From: VAZQ01 sp963763365
GTDB taxonomy: Bacteria; Pseudomonadota; Alphaproteobacteria; Rhizobiales; Xanthobacteraceae
NCBI GenBank assembly: GCA_963763365.1
Contig: CAVXOE010000009.1
Span: forward strand, 620,001 to 684,000
Direction: 5' to 3'
Length of the DNA: 64,000 nucleotides
Position numbers and translations under genes: made by a program. Within the stretch, counting starts at the first letter, position 1; each line of letters begins with the position of its first letter. The notes below the pieces were generated by a model, which was not told the origin of the DNA, made no database searches, and worked only from the letters and a program-made list of their open reading frames with translations. Below are positions 8,796-17,450 of this stretch, piece after piece.

Positions 8796-10127
8796 TCAGA
8801 CCGGCAGCGTGCCGTTGAGGTCGAGCACTGCGCCCGCGAGATAAAGCGAGCCGGTGATGAGCACGCGGGGCGGCGTCGCAAGTTCGAGCAGCCCAATCGA
8901 CGCGAGCGCCGCTTCGATATCCGCGGCCTCCTGCGCCGGCAGGTCGGCGGCCCGGGCGGTCTCCGTGATGTCGTGAGGCGACAGGCTCTTCTCCTGCTGC
9001 GGGATCGGGATCGCGATCACGCGCCGCGCGAGGCCGGCGAAATTCTTCAGGAAGCCCGCGCTGTCCTTGGTCGCCAGCATGCCGACCACGAGCACGAGCG
9101 GCCGCGGTACGCGCTCCTCCAGGTCGGCGAGCGCGTTGGCGATGGTGCGGCCGCCGTCGACATTGTGCCCACCGTCGAGCCACAGCTCGCTGCCGGGCGG
9201 CAGGAGCGACGCCAGCCGCCCTTGCGAGAGGCGCTGCATGCGCGCCGGCCATTCGGCCCGCGCGATGCCGTGCTCGAAGGCGTAGGACGGCAGCTTGAGG
9301 TCCTTGATCGCACGCAGCGTTGCGATAGCGACGCCGGCATTTTCAAATTGATGACGTCCGAACAGCTTCGGCGCCGGCAGGTCGAGCAGACCGTCGTCAT
9401 CCTGGTAGACCAGCCGTCCGCGCTCTTCCGTTGCGGTCCAGTTCTCGCCCGCGATGCGGATCGGTGCCTTGACGCGAGCGGCCTGGCGCTCGATCGCCAT
9501 GAGCGCCTCGCGCGGTTGCGCCGCCACGATCGCCGGTACACCGCGCTTCAGAATGCCGGCCTTCTCGGCCGCGATCTTGCCGAGCGTGTCGCCCAGGTGC
9601 TCGGCATGATCGATCGATACCGGCGTGATCACGGTCGCGAGCGGCGCTTCGATGACGTTGGTGGCATCGAGCCGGCCGCCCAGTCCGACTTCGAGCAGCA
9701 GCATATCCGCGGGGTGGCGCGAGAACAGCAGCAGCCCGGCCGCGGTCGTGATCTCGAACACCGTGATGGGCAGTCCCGCATTGACGCGCTCGCACTCGAC
9801 CAATGCCTCGGCGAGTTCGCGATCGTCCACCAGCCTGCCTTCGCGCGGGGCACCGAGGCGGAAGCGCTCGTTGTAGCGAACGAGATGCGGCGAGGTATAG
9901 ACGTGCACCGAAAGCCCGGCCGCTTCCAACACCGCACGCATGAACGCGATGGTCGAGCCCTTGCCGTTGGTGCCGGCGACATGGATGACGGGAGGTAGCT
10001 TGCGCTCGGGGTGGTCGAGCGCCGCCAGAATCCGCCACATCCGGTCGAGCGTCAGGTCGATCAGCTTGGGATGCAGCGTCGTGAGCCGCGCGACGGTGGA
10101 ATCGATCTGGCTCACGAGCGCGCTCAT
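8796..10127 (-). CDS. folC: Bifunctional dihydrofolate synthase / folylpolyglutamate synthase
   Basis: 443-residue Mur-ligase-family enzyme that adds glutamate to dihydropteroate and then to reduced folates. The ATP-binding P-loop GTNGKGST is at 52-59, followed by the family motifs TSPHLVRYNERF, LLEVGLGGRLDATN and WLDGGHNVDGG. The start at 10127 (MSALVSQIDSTV) matches the family; the longer open frame to 10241 overlaps accD and adds an arginine-rich tail, so it is rejected. It lies 16 bp downstream of accD in the same orientation, as in many alphaproteobacteria (trpFBA-accD-folC). Confidence 0.95.
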   Translation of the reverse strand: MSALVSQIDSTVARLTTLHPKLIDLTLDRMWRILAALDHPERKLPPVIHVAGTNGKGSTIAFMRAVLEAAGLSVHVYTSPHLVRYNERFRLGAPREGRLVDDRELAEALVECERVNAGLPITVFEITTAAGLLLFSRHPADMLLLEVGLGGRLDATNVIEAPLATVITPVSIDHAEHLGDTLGKIAAEKAGILKRGVPAIVAAQPREALMAIERQAARVKAPIRIAGENWTATEERGRLVYQDDDGLLDLPAPKLFGRHQFENAGVAIATLRAIKDLKLPSYAFEHGIARAEWPARMQRLSQGRLASLLPPGSELWLDGGHNVDGGRTIANALADLEERVPRPLVLVVGMLATKDSAGFLKNFAGLARRVIAIPIPQQEKSLSPHDITETARAADLPAQEAADIEAALASIGLLELATPPRVLITGSLYLAGAVLDLNGTLPV

Positions 10128-10143
10128 CGGCCGGGCGCGAGCG

Positions 10144-11034
10144 TTACGCGCTCGCCGGTACGGGCAGGGTGCCGTTCGGCGCCTTGGCGGGCGACTTGCT
10201 AAGCAGCCGGCAAAGGTTGGCCAGCGTCGGCCGAAGCTCATGCCGATGGACCACCATGTCCACCATGCCGTGCTCCTTGAGATACTCGGCGCGCTGGAAG
10301 CCTTCCGGCAGCTTCTCGCGGATGGTCTGCTCGATCACGCGCGGACCCGCGAAGCCGACCAGCGCGCCGGGCTCCGCAATGTGCACGTCGCCCAGCATCC
10401 CGTAGGAGGCAGTGACGCCGCCGGTGGTCGGATTGGTCAGCACCACGAGGTAGGGCCTGGCGGCCTCGCGCAGCATCTGCACCGCAACGATGGAGCGCGG
10501 CAATTGCATGAGCGACAGGATGCCTTCCTGCATGCGCGCGCCCCCAGAGGCCGCGAACATGATGAAGGGTGTGCCCTTGTCGACCGCGGTCTCGATACCC
10601 TTGACCACCGCCTCGCCCGCGGCCATGCCGAGCGAGCCGCCCATGAAGTCGAAGTCCTGTACGGCGATCACCACCGGCAGGCCTTCGAGCCGGCCGTAGC
10701 CGAGCTTGATCGCGTCGTTGGTGCCGGTCTTGTTGCGTGCGTCCTTGAGGCGGTCGGTGTAGCGGCGCTCGTCGCGGAACTTCAGCGGATCGAGCTGTAC
10801 CTCCGGGACCGCGATATCGAACCAGGTCTCGCCGTCGAACATCGACTTGAGGCGCGCGGTCGCCCCCATGCGCATGTGGTAGTCGGAGCCCGGGATGACG
10901 AACCGGTTCGCCTCGACGTCCTTGTAGAACACGAGTTGTCCGGTCTCGGGACACTTGATCCAGAGGTTCTCGGGCGACTCCCGCTTGAGGAAGCTGCGAA
11001 TTTTCGGCCGGACGACGTTGGAGATCCAGTTCAT
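10144..11034 (-). CDS. accD: Acetyl-CoA carboxylase carboxyltransferase subunit beta
   Basis: 296-residue beta subunit of the carboxyltransferase that makes malonyl-CoA for fatty acid synthesis. The crotonase-fold part is clear: MGGSLGMAAGEAV, FIMFAASGGARMQEG and PTTGGVTASYGMLGD (oxyanion-hole and substrate-binding loops). The N-terminal region that carries a C4 zinc finger in E. coli AccD reads LWIKCPETGQLVFYKDVEANRF and keeps one cysteine only (Cys28), so no zinc ribbon can form; this is a known trait of related Rhizobiales AccDs. It sits between trpA and folC, the usual place in this group. Confidence 0.96.
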   Translation of the reverse strand: MNWISNVVRPKIRSFLKRESPENLWIKCPETGQLVFYKDVEANRFVIPGSDYHMRMGATARLKSMFDGETWFDIAVPEVQLDPLKFRDERRYTDRLKDARNKTGTNDAIKLGYGRLEGLPVVIAVQDFDFMGGSLGMAAGEAVVKGIETAVDKGTPFIMFAASGGARMQEGILSLMQLPRSIVAVQMLREAARPYLVVLTNPTTGGVTASYGMLGDVHIAEPGALVGFAGPRVIEQTIREKLPEGFQRAEYLKEHGMVDMVVHRHELRPTLANLCRLLSKSPAKAPNGTLPVPASA

Positions 11035-11114
11035 GCAGACGCTCCGTAGGCCTCATTCCTTGCCGTGCTTGCGACTCAAGATAAGCACGACATCGCGACA
11101 ATGGTATGCCCGGC

Positions 11115-11954
11115 CTACTCCGCCGCCTGCCGGCGGGCGCCGCGAACCCCGCGCGCGAGTTCCGAGACAAGATCGGTGACGGCCGTGACGGTGTGCGCGG
11201 TCGCCTTGCCGGCCGGGTCGAGGCTGCCGCGCACCTTGTCGACCAGCGCAGAGCCTACCACCACGCCGTCGGCGCCGCGCGCGATCGCCGCTGCCTGCTC
11301 GGCGGCGCGCACGCCGAAGCCGACCGCCACCGGCAGCTTGGTGTGACGCTTGATGCGGACGACCGCCTCGGTAACCCTGGAGTGATCGGGCGCGGCCGCC
11401 CCCGTGATGCCGGTGATCGAGACGTAGTAGACGAAGCCGGAGGTGTTCGCGAGCACGGCCGGCAGGCGCTTGTCGTCGGTGGTCGGCGTGGCGAGACGGA
11501 TGAAATTGAGGCCGGCCTTGAGTGCGGGCAGGCAGAGCTCCTCGTCTTCCTCGGGCGGCAGGTCCACGACGATGAGCCCGTCGATGCCGGCCTTGAGCGC
11601 GTCGGTCAGAAAGCGATCGACGCCGTAGATGTAGATCGGATTGTAGTAGCCCATCAGGACGATCGGGGTCGCGTCGTCCGTTTTGCGAAACTCGCGCACC
11701 AGCGCGAGAGTCCGGACCATGTTCTGTCCGGCTTTAAGTGCGCGCACGCCGGCGGCCTGGATCGCCGGGCCATCGGCCATCGGGTCGGTGAACGGCATGC
11801 CGAGTTCGATCACGTCGGCACCCGCTGCCGGCAGCGCCTTGGCGATGGCGAGTGACGCGTCGTAGTCGGGATCGCCCGCCATGGTGAACGTCACCAGCGC
11901 GGCGCGGCCTTCTTTCTTCAGTTCGGCAAAGCGGCGATCGATACGCGTGGTCAT
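11115..11954 (-). CDS. trpA: Tryptophan synthase alpha chain
   Basis: 279-residue TIM-barrel subunit that cleaves indole-3-glycerol phosphate to indole and glyceraldehyde 3-phosphate and channels indole to TrpB. The catalytic Glu (VIELGMPF, Glu50) and Asp (DPMADGPAI, Asp61) are present, as are the phosphate-binding loops PVAVGFGVR and GVVVGSALV. Start MTTRIDRRFAELK is typical. The neighbour upstream is a 72-residue membrane protein and then trpB, so trpB and trpA are not directly adjacent here. Confidence 0.97.
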   Translation of the reverse strand: MTTRIDRRFAELKKEGRAALVTFTMAGDPDYDASLAIAKALPAAGADVIELGMPFTDPMADGPAIQAAGVRALKAGQNMVRTLALVREFRKTDDATPIVLMGYYNPIYIYGVDRFLTDALKAGIDGLIVVDLPPEEDEELCLPALKAGLNFIRLATPTTDDKRLPAVLANTSGFVYYVSITGITGAAAPDHSRVTEAVVRIKRHTKLPVAVGFGVRAAEQAAAIARGADGVVVGSALVDKVRGSLDPAGKATAHTVTAVTDLVSELARGVRGARRQAAE

Positions 11955-11979
11955 GACATTCCGGTTTGGACTTGCGGGA

Positions 11980-12198
11980 TTAGTTCGACAATTCCTTGCG
12001 GCGGCGTTCGCGCATCGCCGCCATGCGGACGTTGATGGTTCCGAGAAACAAGCCGACCACGGAGCCGACGAAGTTGACCCATTCCTTCCTTTCGATGATC
12101 GGCCCGGCGGCGAACAACCGCGTGCGCAGGAAATAGGCGATGAACGCCGTGGAGATCACGATCAGAATCCAGCCGATGAGCTTTTGGCGGCTGATCAT
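11980..12198 (-). CDS. Small two-helix membrane protein between trpB and trpA
   Basis: 72 residues with a first hydrophobic segment LIGWILIVISTAFIAYFL (about 7-24) and a second around FVGSVVGLFLGTINV (about 43-57), then an arginine-rich tail MRERRRKELSN. I recognise no named family. It lies 25 bp upstream of trpA and 52 bp downstream of trpB on the same strand, so it is probably transcribed with the tryptophan genes. The second helix could be an amphipathic or short transmembrane segment. A role in tryptophan synthesis is not implied by sequence. Confidence 0.6.
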   Translation of the reverse strand: MISRQKLIGWILIVISTAFIAYFLRTRLFAAGPIIERKEWVNFVGSVVGLFLGTINVRMAAMRERRRKELSN

Positions 12199-12250
12199 GT
12201 GTTCGGCCCAATTTGCGCGAACGCGCGCGAAACCGTAGTTGCGCAGGAGG

Positions 12251-13504
12251 TCATGACACGCGCCGCTCGAGATAATCGGCCACGCTGGCGAGGTCCTTGT
12301 CGCCGCGGCCCGACAGGTTGACGACCATCAGGTGGTCCTTCGACTTCTGCGGCGCGAGGTCCATCACGCGCGCGAGCGCATGCGCAGGCTCCAGCGCCGG
12401 GATGATGCCTTCGAGCTTGGAGCAAAGCTCGAACGCCGCAAGCGCCTCGCCGTCCGTCGCCGAGAGATACTTCACGCGCTTGATATCGTTGAGCCAGGAG
12501 TGCTCAGGTCCGATTCCCGGATAGTCTAGTCCGGCCGAGATCGAATGCGCTTCGTTGATCTGGCCGTCATCGTTCATCAACAGATAGGTGCGGTTGCCGT
12601 GCAGCACGCCCGGCCGGCCGCCCGCGATCGAGGCGGCATGCAGGCCGGATTCAAGGCCGTGACCGGCCGCCTCGACGCCATAGATCTCGATCTGCGTGTC
12701 GTCGAGGAAGGGATGGAACAGCCCCATCGCGTTCGAGCCGCCGCCGATGCAGGCGATGAGCGAATCCGGCAGGCGGCCTTCGGCGTCTTGCATCTGCGCG
12801 CGAGTCTCGATGCCGATGATCGACTGAAAGTCGCGCACCATCATCGGATAAGGATGCGGGCCGGCGACCGTGCCGATGCAGTAGAACGTATCGGTGACGT
12901 TGGTCACCCAGTCGCGCAGCGCCTCGTTCATGGCGTCCTTGAGGGTGCTCGATCCCGATGTCACCGGACGCACCTCGGCACCGAGCGCCTTCATGCGCAG
13001 CACGTTCGGTTGCTGCCGTTCGATGTCGACCGAGCCCATGTAGACCACGCACTTGAGCCCGAACTTCGCGCACAGGGTGGCGGTCGCCACGCCGTGCATC
13101 CCGGCGCCGGTCTCGGCGATCACGCGCGGCTTCTGCATGCGGCGCGCCAGCATGATCTGCCCGAGCACGTTGTTCACCTTGTGGGCGCCGGTGTGGTTCA
13201 GGTCCTCGCGCTTGAGATAGACCTTGGCGCCACCGGCGCCGCCGGTGGCGGCGGATAGGTCACGAAGATGCGCAGTCAGGCGTTCGGCGAAATAGAGCGG
13301 GGAGGGGCGGCCGACGTAGTGGGCGAGATGGCCGTCCATCTCCTTCTTGAACGCCGGATCGTTGCGTGCCTCCGCGTATGCTTTTTCCAGGGCGAGGATG
13401 AGCGGCATCAGCGTCTCGGCGACGAAGCGGCCGCCGTAGATGCCGAAATGCCCGCGCTCGTCCGGCCCGGTGCGGAAGGAGTTGAGTTGCTGTTGCACGC
13501 TCAT
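12251..13504 (-). CDS. trpB: Tryptophan synthase beta chain
   Basis: 417-residue PLP-dependent subunit condensing indole with serine. The PLP Schiff-base lysine is in NHTGAHKVNN (Lys109), the phosphate loop is CIGGGSNAMG, and the indole-tunnel region and C-terminal LSGRGDKDL are present. It is full length for a TrpB1-type enzyme. Its ATG overlaps the end of trpF by 4 bp, indicating translational coupling trpF-trpB. Confidence 0.98.
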   Translation of the reverse strand: MSVQQQLNSFRTGPDERGHFGIYGGRFVAETLMPLILALEKAYAEARNDPAFKKEMDGHLAHYVGRPSPLYFAERLTAHLRDLSAATGGAGGAKVYLKREDLNHTGAHKVNNVLGQIMLARRMQKPRVIAETGAGMHGVATATLCAKFGLKCVVYMGSVDIERQQPNVLRMKALGAEVRPVTSGSSTLKDAMNEALRDWVTNVTDTFYCIGTVAGPHPYPMMVRDFQSIIGIETRAQMQDAEGRLPDSLIACIGGGSNAMGLFHPFLDDTQIEIYGVEAAGHGLESGLHAASIAGGRPGVLHGNRTYLLMNDDGQINEAHSISAGLDYPGIGPEHSWLNDIKRVKYLSATDGEALAAFELCSKLEGIIPALEPAHALARVMDLAPQKSKDHLMVVNLSGRGDKDLASVADYLERRVS

Positions 13505-14181
13505 GCGCCGCTCGTGATTCTCTGACTGCCGGTTTGAGCCGCAGCTTGTCGCGCGGCCTGGATGAACGCCCGGATCATATCAAGGTCCTTCTCGCCCGGC
13601 GCGCGCTCGACGCCGGAGGACACGTCGACGCCGGGTGCCCGCGTGATGCGCAAGGCCTCGGCGACGTTTCCGGCGTCGAGCCCGCCCGACAGCATATAGG
13701 GCACATCGGTGCGCAGGTCTTCCAGCAGCCGCCAGTCGAATGTCCGGCCCAGGCCGCCCGGCCGGGTGGCATTTCTCGGGGGGCGCGCATCGAAGATCAG
13801 CCGGTCGGCGACCTTGTCGTAGAGCCGGATCGGCGAGAGGTCGGCGCGCTCGGCGATCGGCAGCGCCTTCATCACCGGCAGACGGAAGCGCGAGCGCACC
13901 ATCGCGACGCGCTCAGGCGTCTCCTTGCCGTGAAGCTGCAACAGGTCGGGCTTGAGCGCATCGACGATCGCCGCAAGCTCGGCGTCGGGCGCATCGACCG
14001 ACAGGGCGACCTTCTTCGCGCGGCCGCGAACGCGCTCGCCCAGCACACGGGCGGCGGCGTATCCGACATTGCGCGGCGACGGCGCAAAGAACACGAAGCC
14101 GACCATGTCGGCGCCGGCCTCGATCGCCACGTCGATCGCCTCCGGAGTCTTCAGGCCGCAGATTTTGATCAGTAAAGTCAT
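13501..14181 (-). CDS. trpF: Phosphoribosylanthranilate isomerase
   Basis: 226-residue TIM barrel catalysing the Amadori rearrangement of phosphoribosylanthranilate in tryptophan synthesis. KICGLKTPEAID at the N-terminus carries the catalytic Cys, LIFDARPP carries the catalytic Asp, and MLSGGLDAGNVAEAL plus VDVSSGVERAPGEKD bind phosphate. It is the first gene of the trpF-trpB-orf-trpA-accD-folC run on this strand, so the operon promoter should lie just above 14181. Confidence 0.96.
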   Translation of the reverse strand: MTLLIKICGLKTPEAIDVAIEAGADMVGFVFFAPSPRNVGYAAARVLGERVRGRAKKVALSVDAPDAELAAIVDALKPDLLQLHGKETPERVAMVRSRFRLPVMKALPIAERADLSPIRLYDKVADRLIFDARPPRNATRPGGLGRTFDWRLLEDLRTDVPYMLSGGLDAGNVAEALRITRAPGVDVSSGVERAPGEKDLDMIRAFIQAARQAAAQTGSQRITSGA

Positions 14182-14472
14182 CGGTCGACCGGTGATTTCA
14201 TCGTCGGAGAGCTTCTACCATACTCGTTAAGCGGATTGTCCGCTTTTAGCGGTTCCGGGTCCTTCGCCGCGGTGTGGACTACGATGGAAAGCGGTCTGCC
14301 AATAGGCGTGGGCGGCATAGTTGTGCGGGTTTTTGACCTGCAACCGTGGAATCTCTGGGGCCGGCACTTTCAGTTCGGCAAGCAATTGCGACGAGCGTCA
14401 CAGCAATGGCCAAGATAGCATTCCTAGTGGCGTCTAGGCTGCCGTAAGGCCGGGAGAGACGCTAAAAGCCCT
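14182..14472. other. Non-coding stretch upstream of trpF with a short inverted repeat
   Basis: No convincing gene. A perfect inverted repeat AAGCGGA-TTG-TCCGCTT lies at 14229-14245, about 48-64 bp upstream of the trpF start. On the plus strand it ends in TTTT and on the minus strand it could be an operator or leader hairpin of the trp run. No trp-rich leader peptide was recognised. A 60-codon open frame at 14236-14418 has no ribosome-binding site or recognisable product. Confidence 0.35.
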
Positions 14473-15291
14473 TTACCCCGCCGGGGCGGCGGCGGGGGCG
14501 CGGCGGAGCATGCCGCGCTGCGGATCGTAGCCGTGTACGGCGAGCAGGAAGAACAGCACGGTCGAGCCGACGACGACCGCGGCCGCGACCGGCTCGAACA
14601 TGTCGTAGAGCGCAAAGCGAATGAGTTCGACCGCGTGCGTGAACGGATTGAGCAGCGAGACCCAGTAGATGAATTCCGAGCCGCCCTCGCGCAGCTTCCA
14701 TAACGGGTAGAGCGCCGAGGAGAAGAAGAACATCGGGAACATCACGAAGTTCATCGCGCCGGCGAAGTTTTCGACCTGCTTGATGTAGACCGACAGAAAC
14801 AGCCACAGCGATCCGAGCATCAGCCCGGACACGATCAGCGCCGGCAGCACATAGAGCCAGCCGCTCGGCTCGAACGTCACGTCGAACAGGATGCAGACCG
14901 CGAGAAAGACGTAGCAGGTGATTACCGACAGCGCGGTGCCGGCGACGAGCTTGCAGGCGAGCAGGACCCAGCGCGGCAACGGCGCGGTGAGCAGAAGCCG
15001 CATCACGCCCATCTCGCGGTCGTAGACCATGGAGAGCGACGACTGCATGCCGTGGAACAGCAAAATGATGCCGAGCAGCCCCGGCACGATATAGACCTGA
15101 TAGGTGATGTAGGTCTTGTAGGGCGGGATGATCGACACGCCGAACACGTTGTAGAAGCCGGCGGCGAACACCGCGAGCCACATCAGCGGGCGCACCAGCG
15201 CGGAGAGGAGCCGCCCGCGCTGTTGCACGAACTTCACGATCTCGCGCGTGGTGAGAGCTCGAAGCGCCCGCGCGGCGTGCATGAGCTGCAT
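14473..15291 (-). CDS. ABC-2 type transporter permease
   Basis: 272-residue inner-membrane protein of the ABC-2 (NodJ/DrrB-like) permease family with about six transmembrane segments. It has the family-type reentrant region YDREMGVMRLLLTAPLPRW and the late MFPMFFFSSALYPLW followed by LLNPFTHAVELIRFALY, the ABC-2 signature. It lies 16 bp after a TctC-type binding protein gene. No ATPase gene is adjacent in this window, so its partner must be encoded elsewhere. Similar permeases occur beside alcohol and aromatic oxidation genes; the substrate here is unknown. Confidence 0.85.
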   Translation of the reverse strand: MQLMHAARALRALTTREIVKFVQQRGRLLSALVRPLMWLAVFAAGFYNVFGVSIIPPYKTYITYQVYIVPGLLGIILLFHGMQSSLSMVYDREMGVMRLLLTAPLPRWVLLACKLVAGTALSVITCYVFLAVCILFDVTFEPSGWLYVLPALIVSGLMLGSLWLFLSVYIKQVENFAGAMNFVMFPMFFFSSALYPLWKLREGGSEFIYWVSLLNPFTHAVELIRFALYDMFEPVAAAVVVGSTVLFFLLAVHGYDPQRGMLRRAPAAAPAG

Positions 15292-15307
15292 GGCGACGCT
15301 GCGCGGG

Positions 15308-16378
15308 CTACTTCACCAGCTTGCTGGTGTAGTCGACCAGGAACGCCTTGATCTCGGGTTTCACCCGCCCCAGCGCCGCAACGATCTCCTGGGCGTCCTG
15401 GCCGGACACCAGGATCGGCGGCGACTTCATAACGTTGGAATAATCGCGAATGAAGGCCGGATCCTTCCACATCTCGACGAAGGCCGTGCGCATGATCGTC
15501 ACCGCCTCCTCGTTGGTCTTCGGCGGCATCATGGCGGTGCGGAACATCGCGACCAGCGGATCGCTGCTGGTGCGCAGCACCTCGTAGAGCAAGCCCGACG
15601 GCTTCTTGCCGCCGTTCACGCTGGCGTAGAATTCCTCGAACGTGGGCAGTTCCGGTACCGACGGGCTGCGCGGTGTGCCGCCGTCCTTGCCGCGGGCGGC
15701 AAGCTGCCAGAGCGGGATGACGACGTCGCCCATCGAAGTCTGGATCGAGCCGCGCCAGCCGGGCAGCGAGGAGTTGGCGAGTTGCCCGATGTTCTGCAGG
15801 ACCGCGGTTTCGACCTCCTTGAGGCCGCGATAGGCCGGGATCGCCTGGTATTTCAGCCCGAGAATATCGAGGCTGAGCGCCTGATTGACGGTGTTGCTGT
15901 TCTGCGCATTGAGCGACAGCGCCTTGAAGTCGCTCGCCTTCATGATGTCGGTCGCGACCTTCAGGCCGGGCGGCGTGTCCTTGCGCGCATAGACCACGAG
16001 GGGATTTTCCACGCCCGCGATCGCCACGAAGTCCGCGTAGTGGGTGCGCAGCGAGGGATTGCCGACGAACTCGGCGACGAGATCGAGAGTGAAGAAACCG
16101 ATCGTGTCGCCGTTCGGCGCCGCCTCGCCCAACTGGTTGGTGCCGATGATGCCGCCGGCACCGCCGACGTTCTTGACGATGACGTTGGGCTTGCCGGGAA
16201 TGTGGTTCGGCAGGTGCTGGGCGACGATGCGGCCCTCGATGTCGCTCGGGCCGCCCGCCGGGTAGTTGATGATCATCGTAACGGTCTTGCCCTTGTAGAA
16301 CTGGGCAAGCGCGCTGTCCGGAGAGGCCGCGCAGGTCAGCAGAATCAGGCTCGCGGCGATCGTGAGTGTGCGGGTCAT
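15308..16378 (-). CDS. Tripartite tricarboxylate transporter-type periplasmic binding protein (Bug/TctC family)
   Basis: About 356-residue secreted binding protein. Signal peptide MTRTLTIAASLILLTCAASPDSALA precedes QFYKGKTVTMIINYPAGGPSDIEGRIVAQHLPNHIPG, the classic TctC/Bug beginning; VKNVGGAGGIIGTNQL is the loop that binds the ligand carboxylate. The ATG at 16378 follows GGGAGGATCAGACC and is preferred over the open frame to 16465. No TctA/TctB membrane components are nearby, as is common for Bug proteins. It is followed by an ABC-2 permease and preceded by a hydroxycinnamoyl-CoA hydratase-lyase-like gene, so an aromatic acid ligand is a reasonable guess. Confidence 0.88.
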   Translation of the reverse strand: MTRTLTIAASLILLTCAASPDSALAQFYKGKTVTMIINYPAGGPSDIEGRIVAQHLPNHIPGKPNVIVKNVGGAGGIIGTNQLGEAAPNGDTIGFFTLDLVAEFVGNPSLRTHYADFVAIAGVENPLVVYARKDTPPGLKVATDIMKASDFKALSLNAQNSNTVNQALSLDILGLKYQAIPAYRGLKEVETAVLQNIGQLANSSLPGWRGSIQTSMGDVVIPLWQLAARGKDGGTPRSPSVPELPTFEEFYASVNGGKKPSGLLYEVLRTSSDPLVAMFRTAMMPPKTNEEAVTIMRTAFVEMWKDPAFIRDYSNVMKSPPILVSGQDAQEIVAALGRVKPEIKAFLVDYTSKLVK

Positions 16379-16418
16379 GGTCTGATCCTCCCTTAGCCTC
16401 TCCGGCAGTTGGACGCGC

Positions 16419-17267
16419 TCAAGCCTTGGTCTTGGCCTTTTGTTCTTTGGTCTTGAACGACTCAAACGTGGGCTTGTACGACTTCTCGTCCAGGAACTGC
16501 TTCAGGCCGGTGTTGTAGGAGTCTTCTGCGTCGCCAGCCTTGATCGCCTGGCCCTTGGCGGCGAGGTAGTCGTAGGCCTGCGGCACGTCCATCGTGCGCA
16601 CGTGGCGGATCGCCTGCTTGGTGGCGCGCAGCACGGCCGGGCTCTTCTTCATCAGCTTTTCGGCGAGTTCGGTGGTTGCGGCCTGGAGCTTCTCCAGCGG
16701 CACCGCGAAATTGATCATGCCGATACGCGCGGCTTCCTTGCCGTCGAACGGATCGCCCAGGCACGCGTAGTAGAGCGCATGGCGGGGCAGCACCGTGTCG
16801 GAGACGACCTTCGACACGAGCGCGCCCGGCAGGATGCCCCAGTTCACTTCCGACAGCGAGAACGTCGCGTTCTCGGCCGCGATCGCGAAGTCGCAGGCGA
16901 GGAGCTGCATGAACGCGCCGCCGACGCAGTAGCCGTGCACCATCGCGATGGTGGGTTTGTCGTAGCCGTAGATGCGCTCCCAGCGCCAGCGGTTGGCGGC
17001 GGCGGCGGCCTTCTTGCGTTCGGCCGGGTTCTTCTCGAGCTCGCGGAAGAACATCTTGAGGTCCTGGCCGGCGCTGAAATTGCCGCCTTCGCCGGTCACC
17101 ACCACGACCTTGACGTCGTCGTCGGTCTCGAGCCGCATCAGCGCGTCGTCCATCTCGTAATGCAGCGTCGGGCTCATGGCGTTGCGCTTGGCCGGGCGGT
17201 TGAGCGCCGTCCAGGCGATGCCGTCCTTCACGGTGACCTTCACGCATTCGTATTTGTACTCAGCCAT
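16419..17267 (-). CDS. p-Hydroxycinnamoyl-CoA hydratase/lyase-like enoyl-CoA hydratase
   Basis: 282-residue crotonase-fold enzyme resembling feruloyl-CoA hydratase/lyase (Ech/HCHL), which turns feruloyl- or coumaroyl-CoA into vanillin or 4-hydroxybenzaldehyde plus acetyl-CoA. Family-like stretches are LNRPAKRNAMSPTLH, FSAGQDLKMFF (oxyanion loop), YCVGGAF, FSLSEVNWGILPGALVSK (Glu140 matches the catalytic Glu of HCHL) and the C-terminal LKQFLDEKSYKPTF. The DYLAAK segment retains the first Tyr of the phenol-binding DYLYAK segment of HCHL. The ATG at 17267 follows AGGAGGATTACCG. No feruloyl-CoA synthetase or vanillin dehydrogenase gene is adjacent, so the exact substrate is open. Confidence 0.82.
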   Translation of the reverse strand: MAEYKYECVKVTVKDGIAWTALNRPAKRNAMSPTLHYEMDDALMRLETDDDVKVVVVTGEGGNFSAGQDLKMFFRELEKNPAERKKAAAAANRWRWERIYGYDKPTIAMVHGYCVGGAFMQLLACDFAIAAENATFSLSEVNWGILPGALVSKVVSDTVLPRHALYYACLGDPFDGKEAARIGMINFAVPLEKLQAATTELAEKLMKKSPAVLRATKQAIRHVRTMDVPQAYDYLAAKGQAIKAGDAEDSYNTGLKQFLDEKSYKPTFESFKTKEQKAKTKA

Positions 17268-17450
17268 CGGTAATCCTCCTTGTTGTTCGTTTGGGGTCGG
17301 CCCCGCATTGGCGCTTCCGGGCCGGTGCAATGGTGTGGAGGGCACCCTAGTGGAATGTATTCAGCGAGCCAAGTTTCGGCGGGCGCCATGCGGCTATGCA
17401 GCGCGGCGAGGGCTGCTGGGCGCAACTCGTGGCTGCGCTCTTGGCGCCCG

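Noticed and set aside
14236..14418. 60-codon plus-strand ORF upstream of trpF
   Set aside because: No ribosome-binding site, no recognisable sequence, and located where the trp operon promoter should be.
14358..14472. Possible structured RNA (tmRNA-like or small RNA) upstream of trpF
   Set aside because: No tRNA-like acceptor stem, no tag reading frame and no convincing covarying helices could be recognised by eye.
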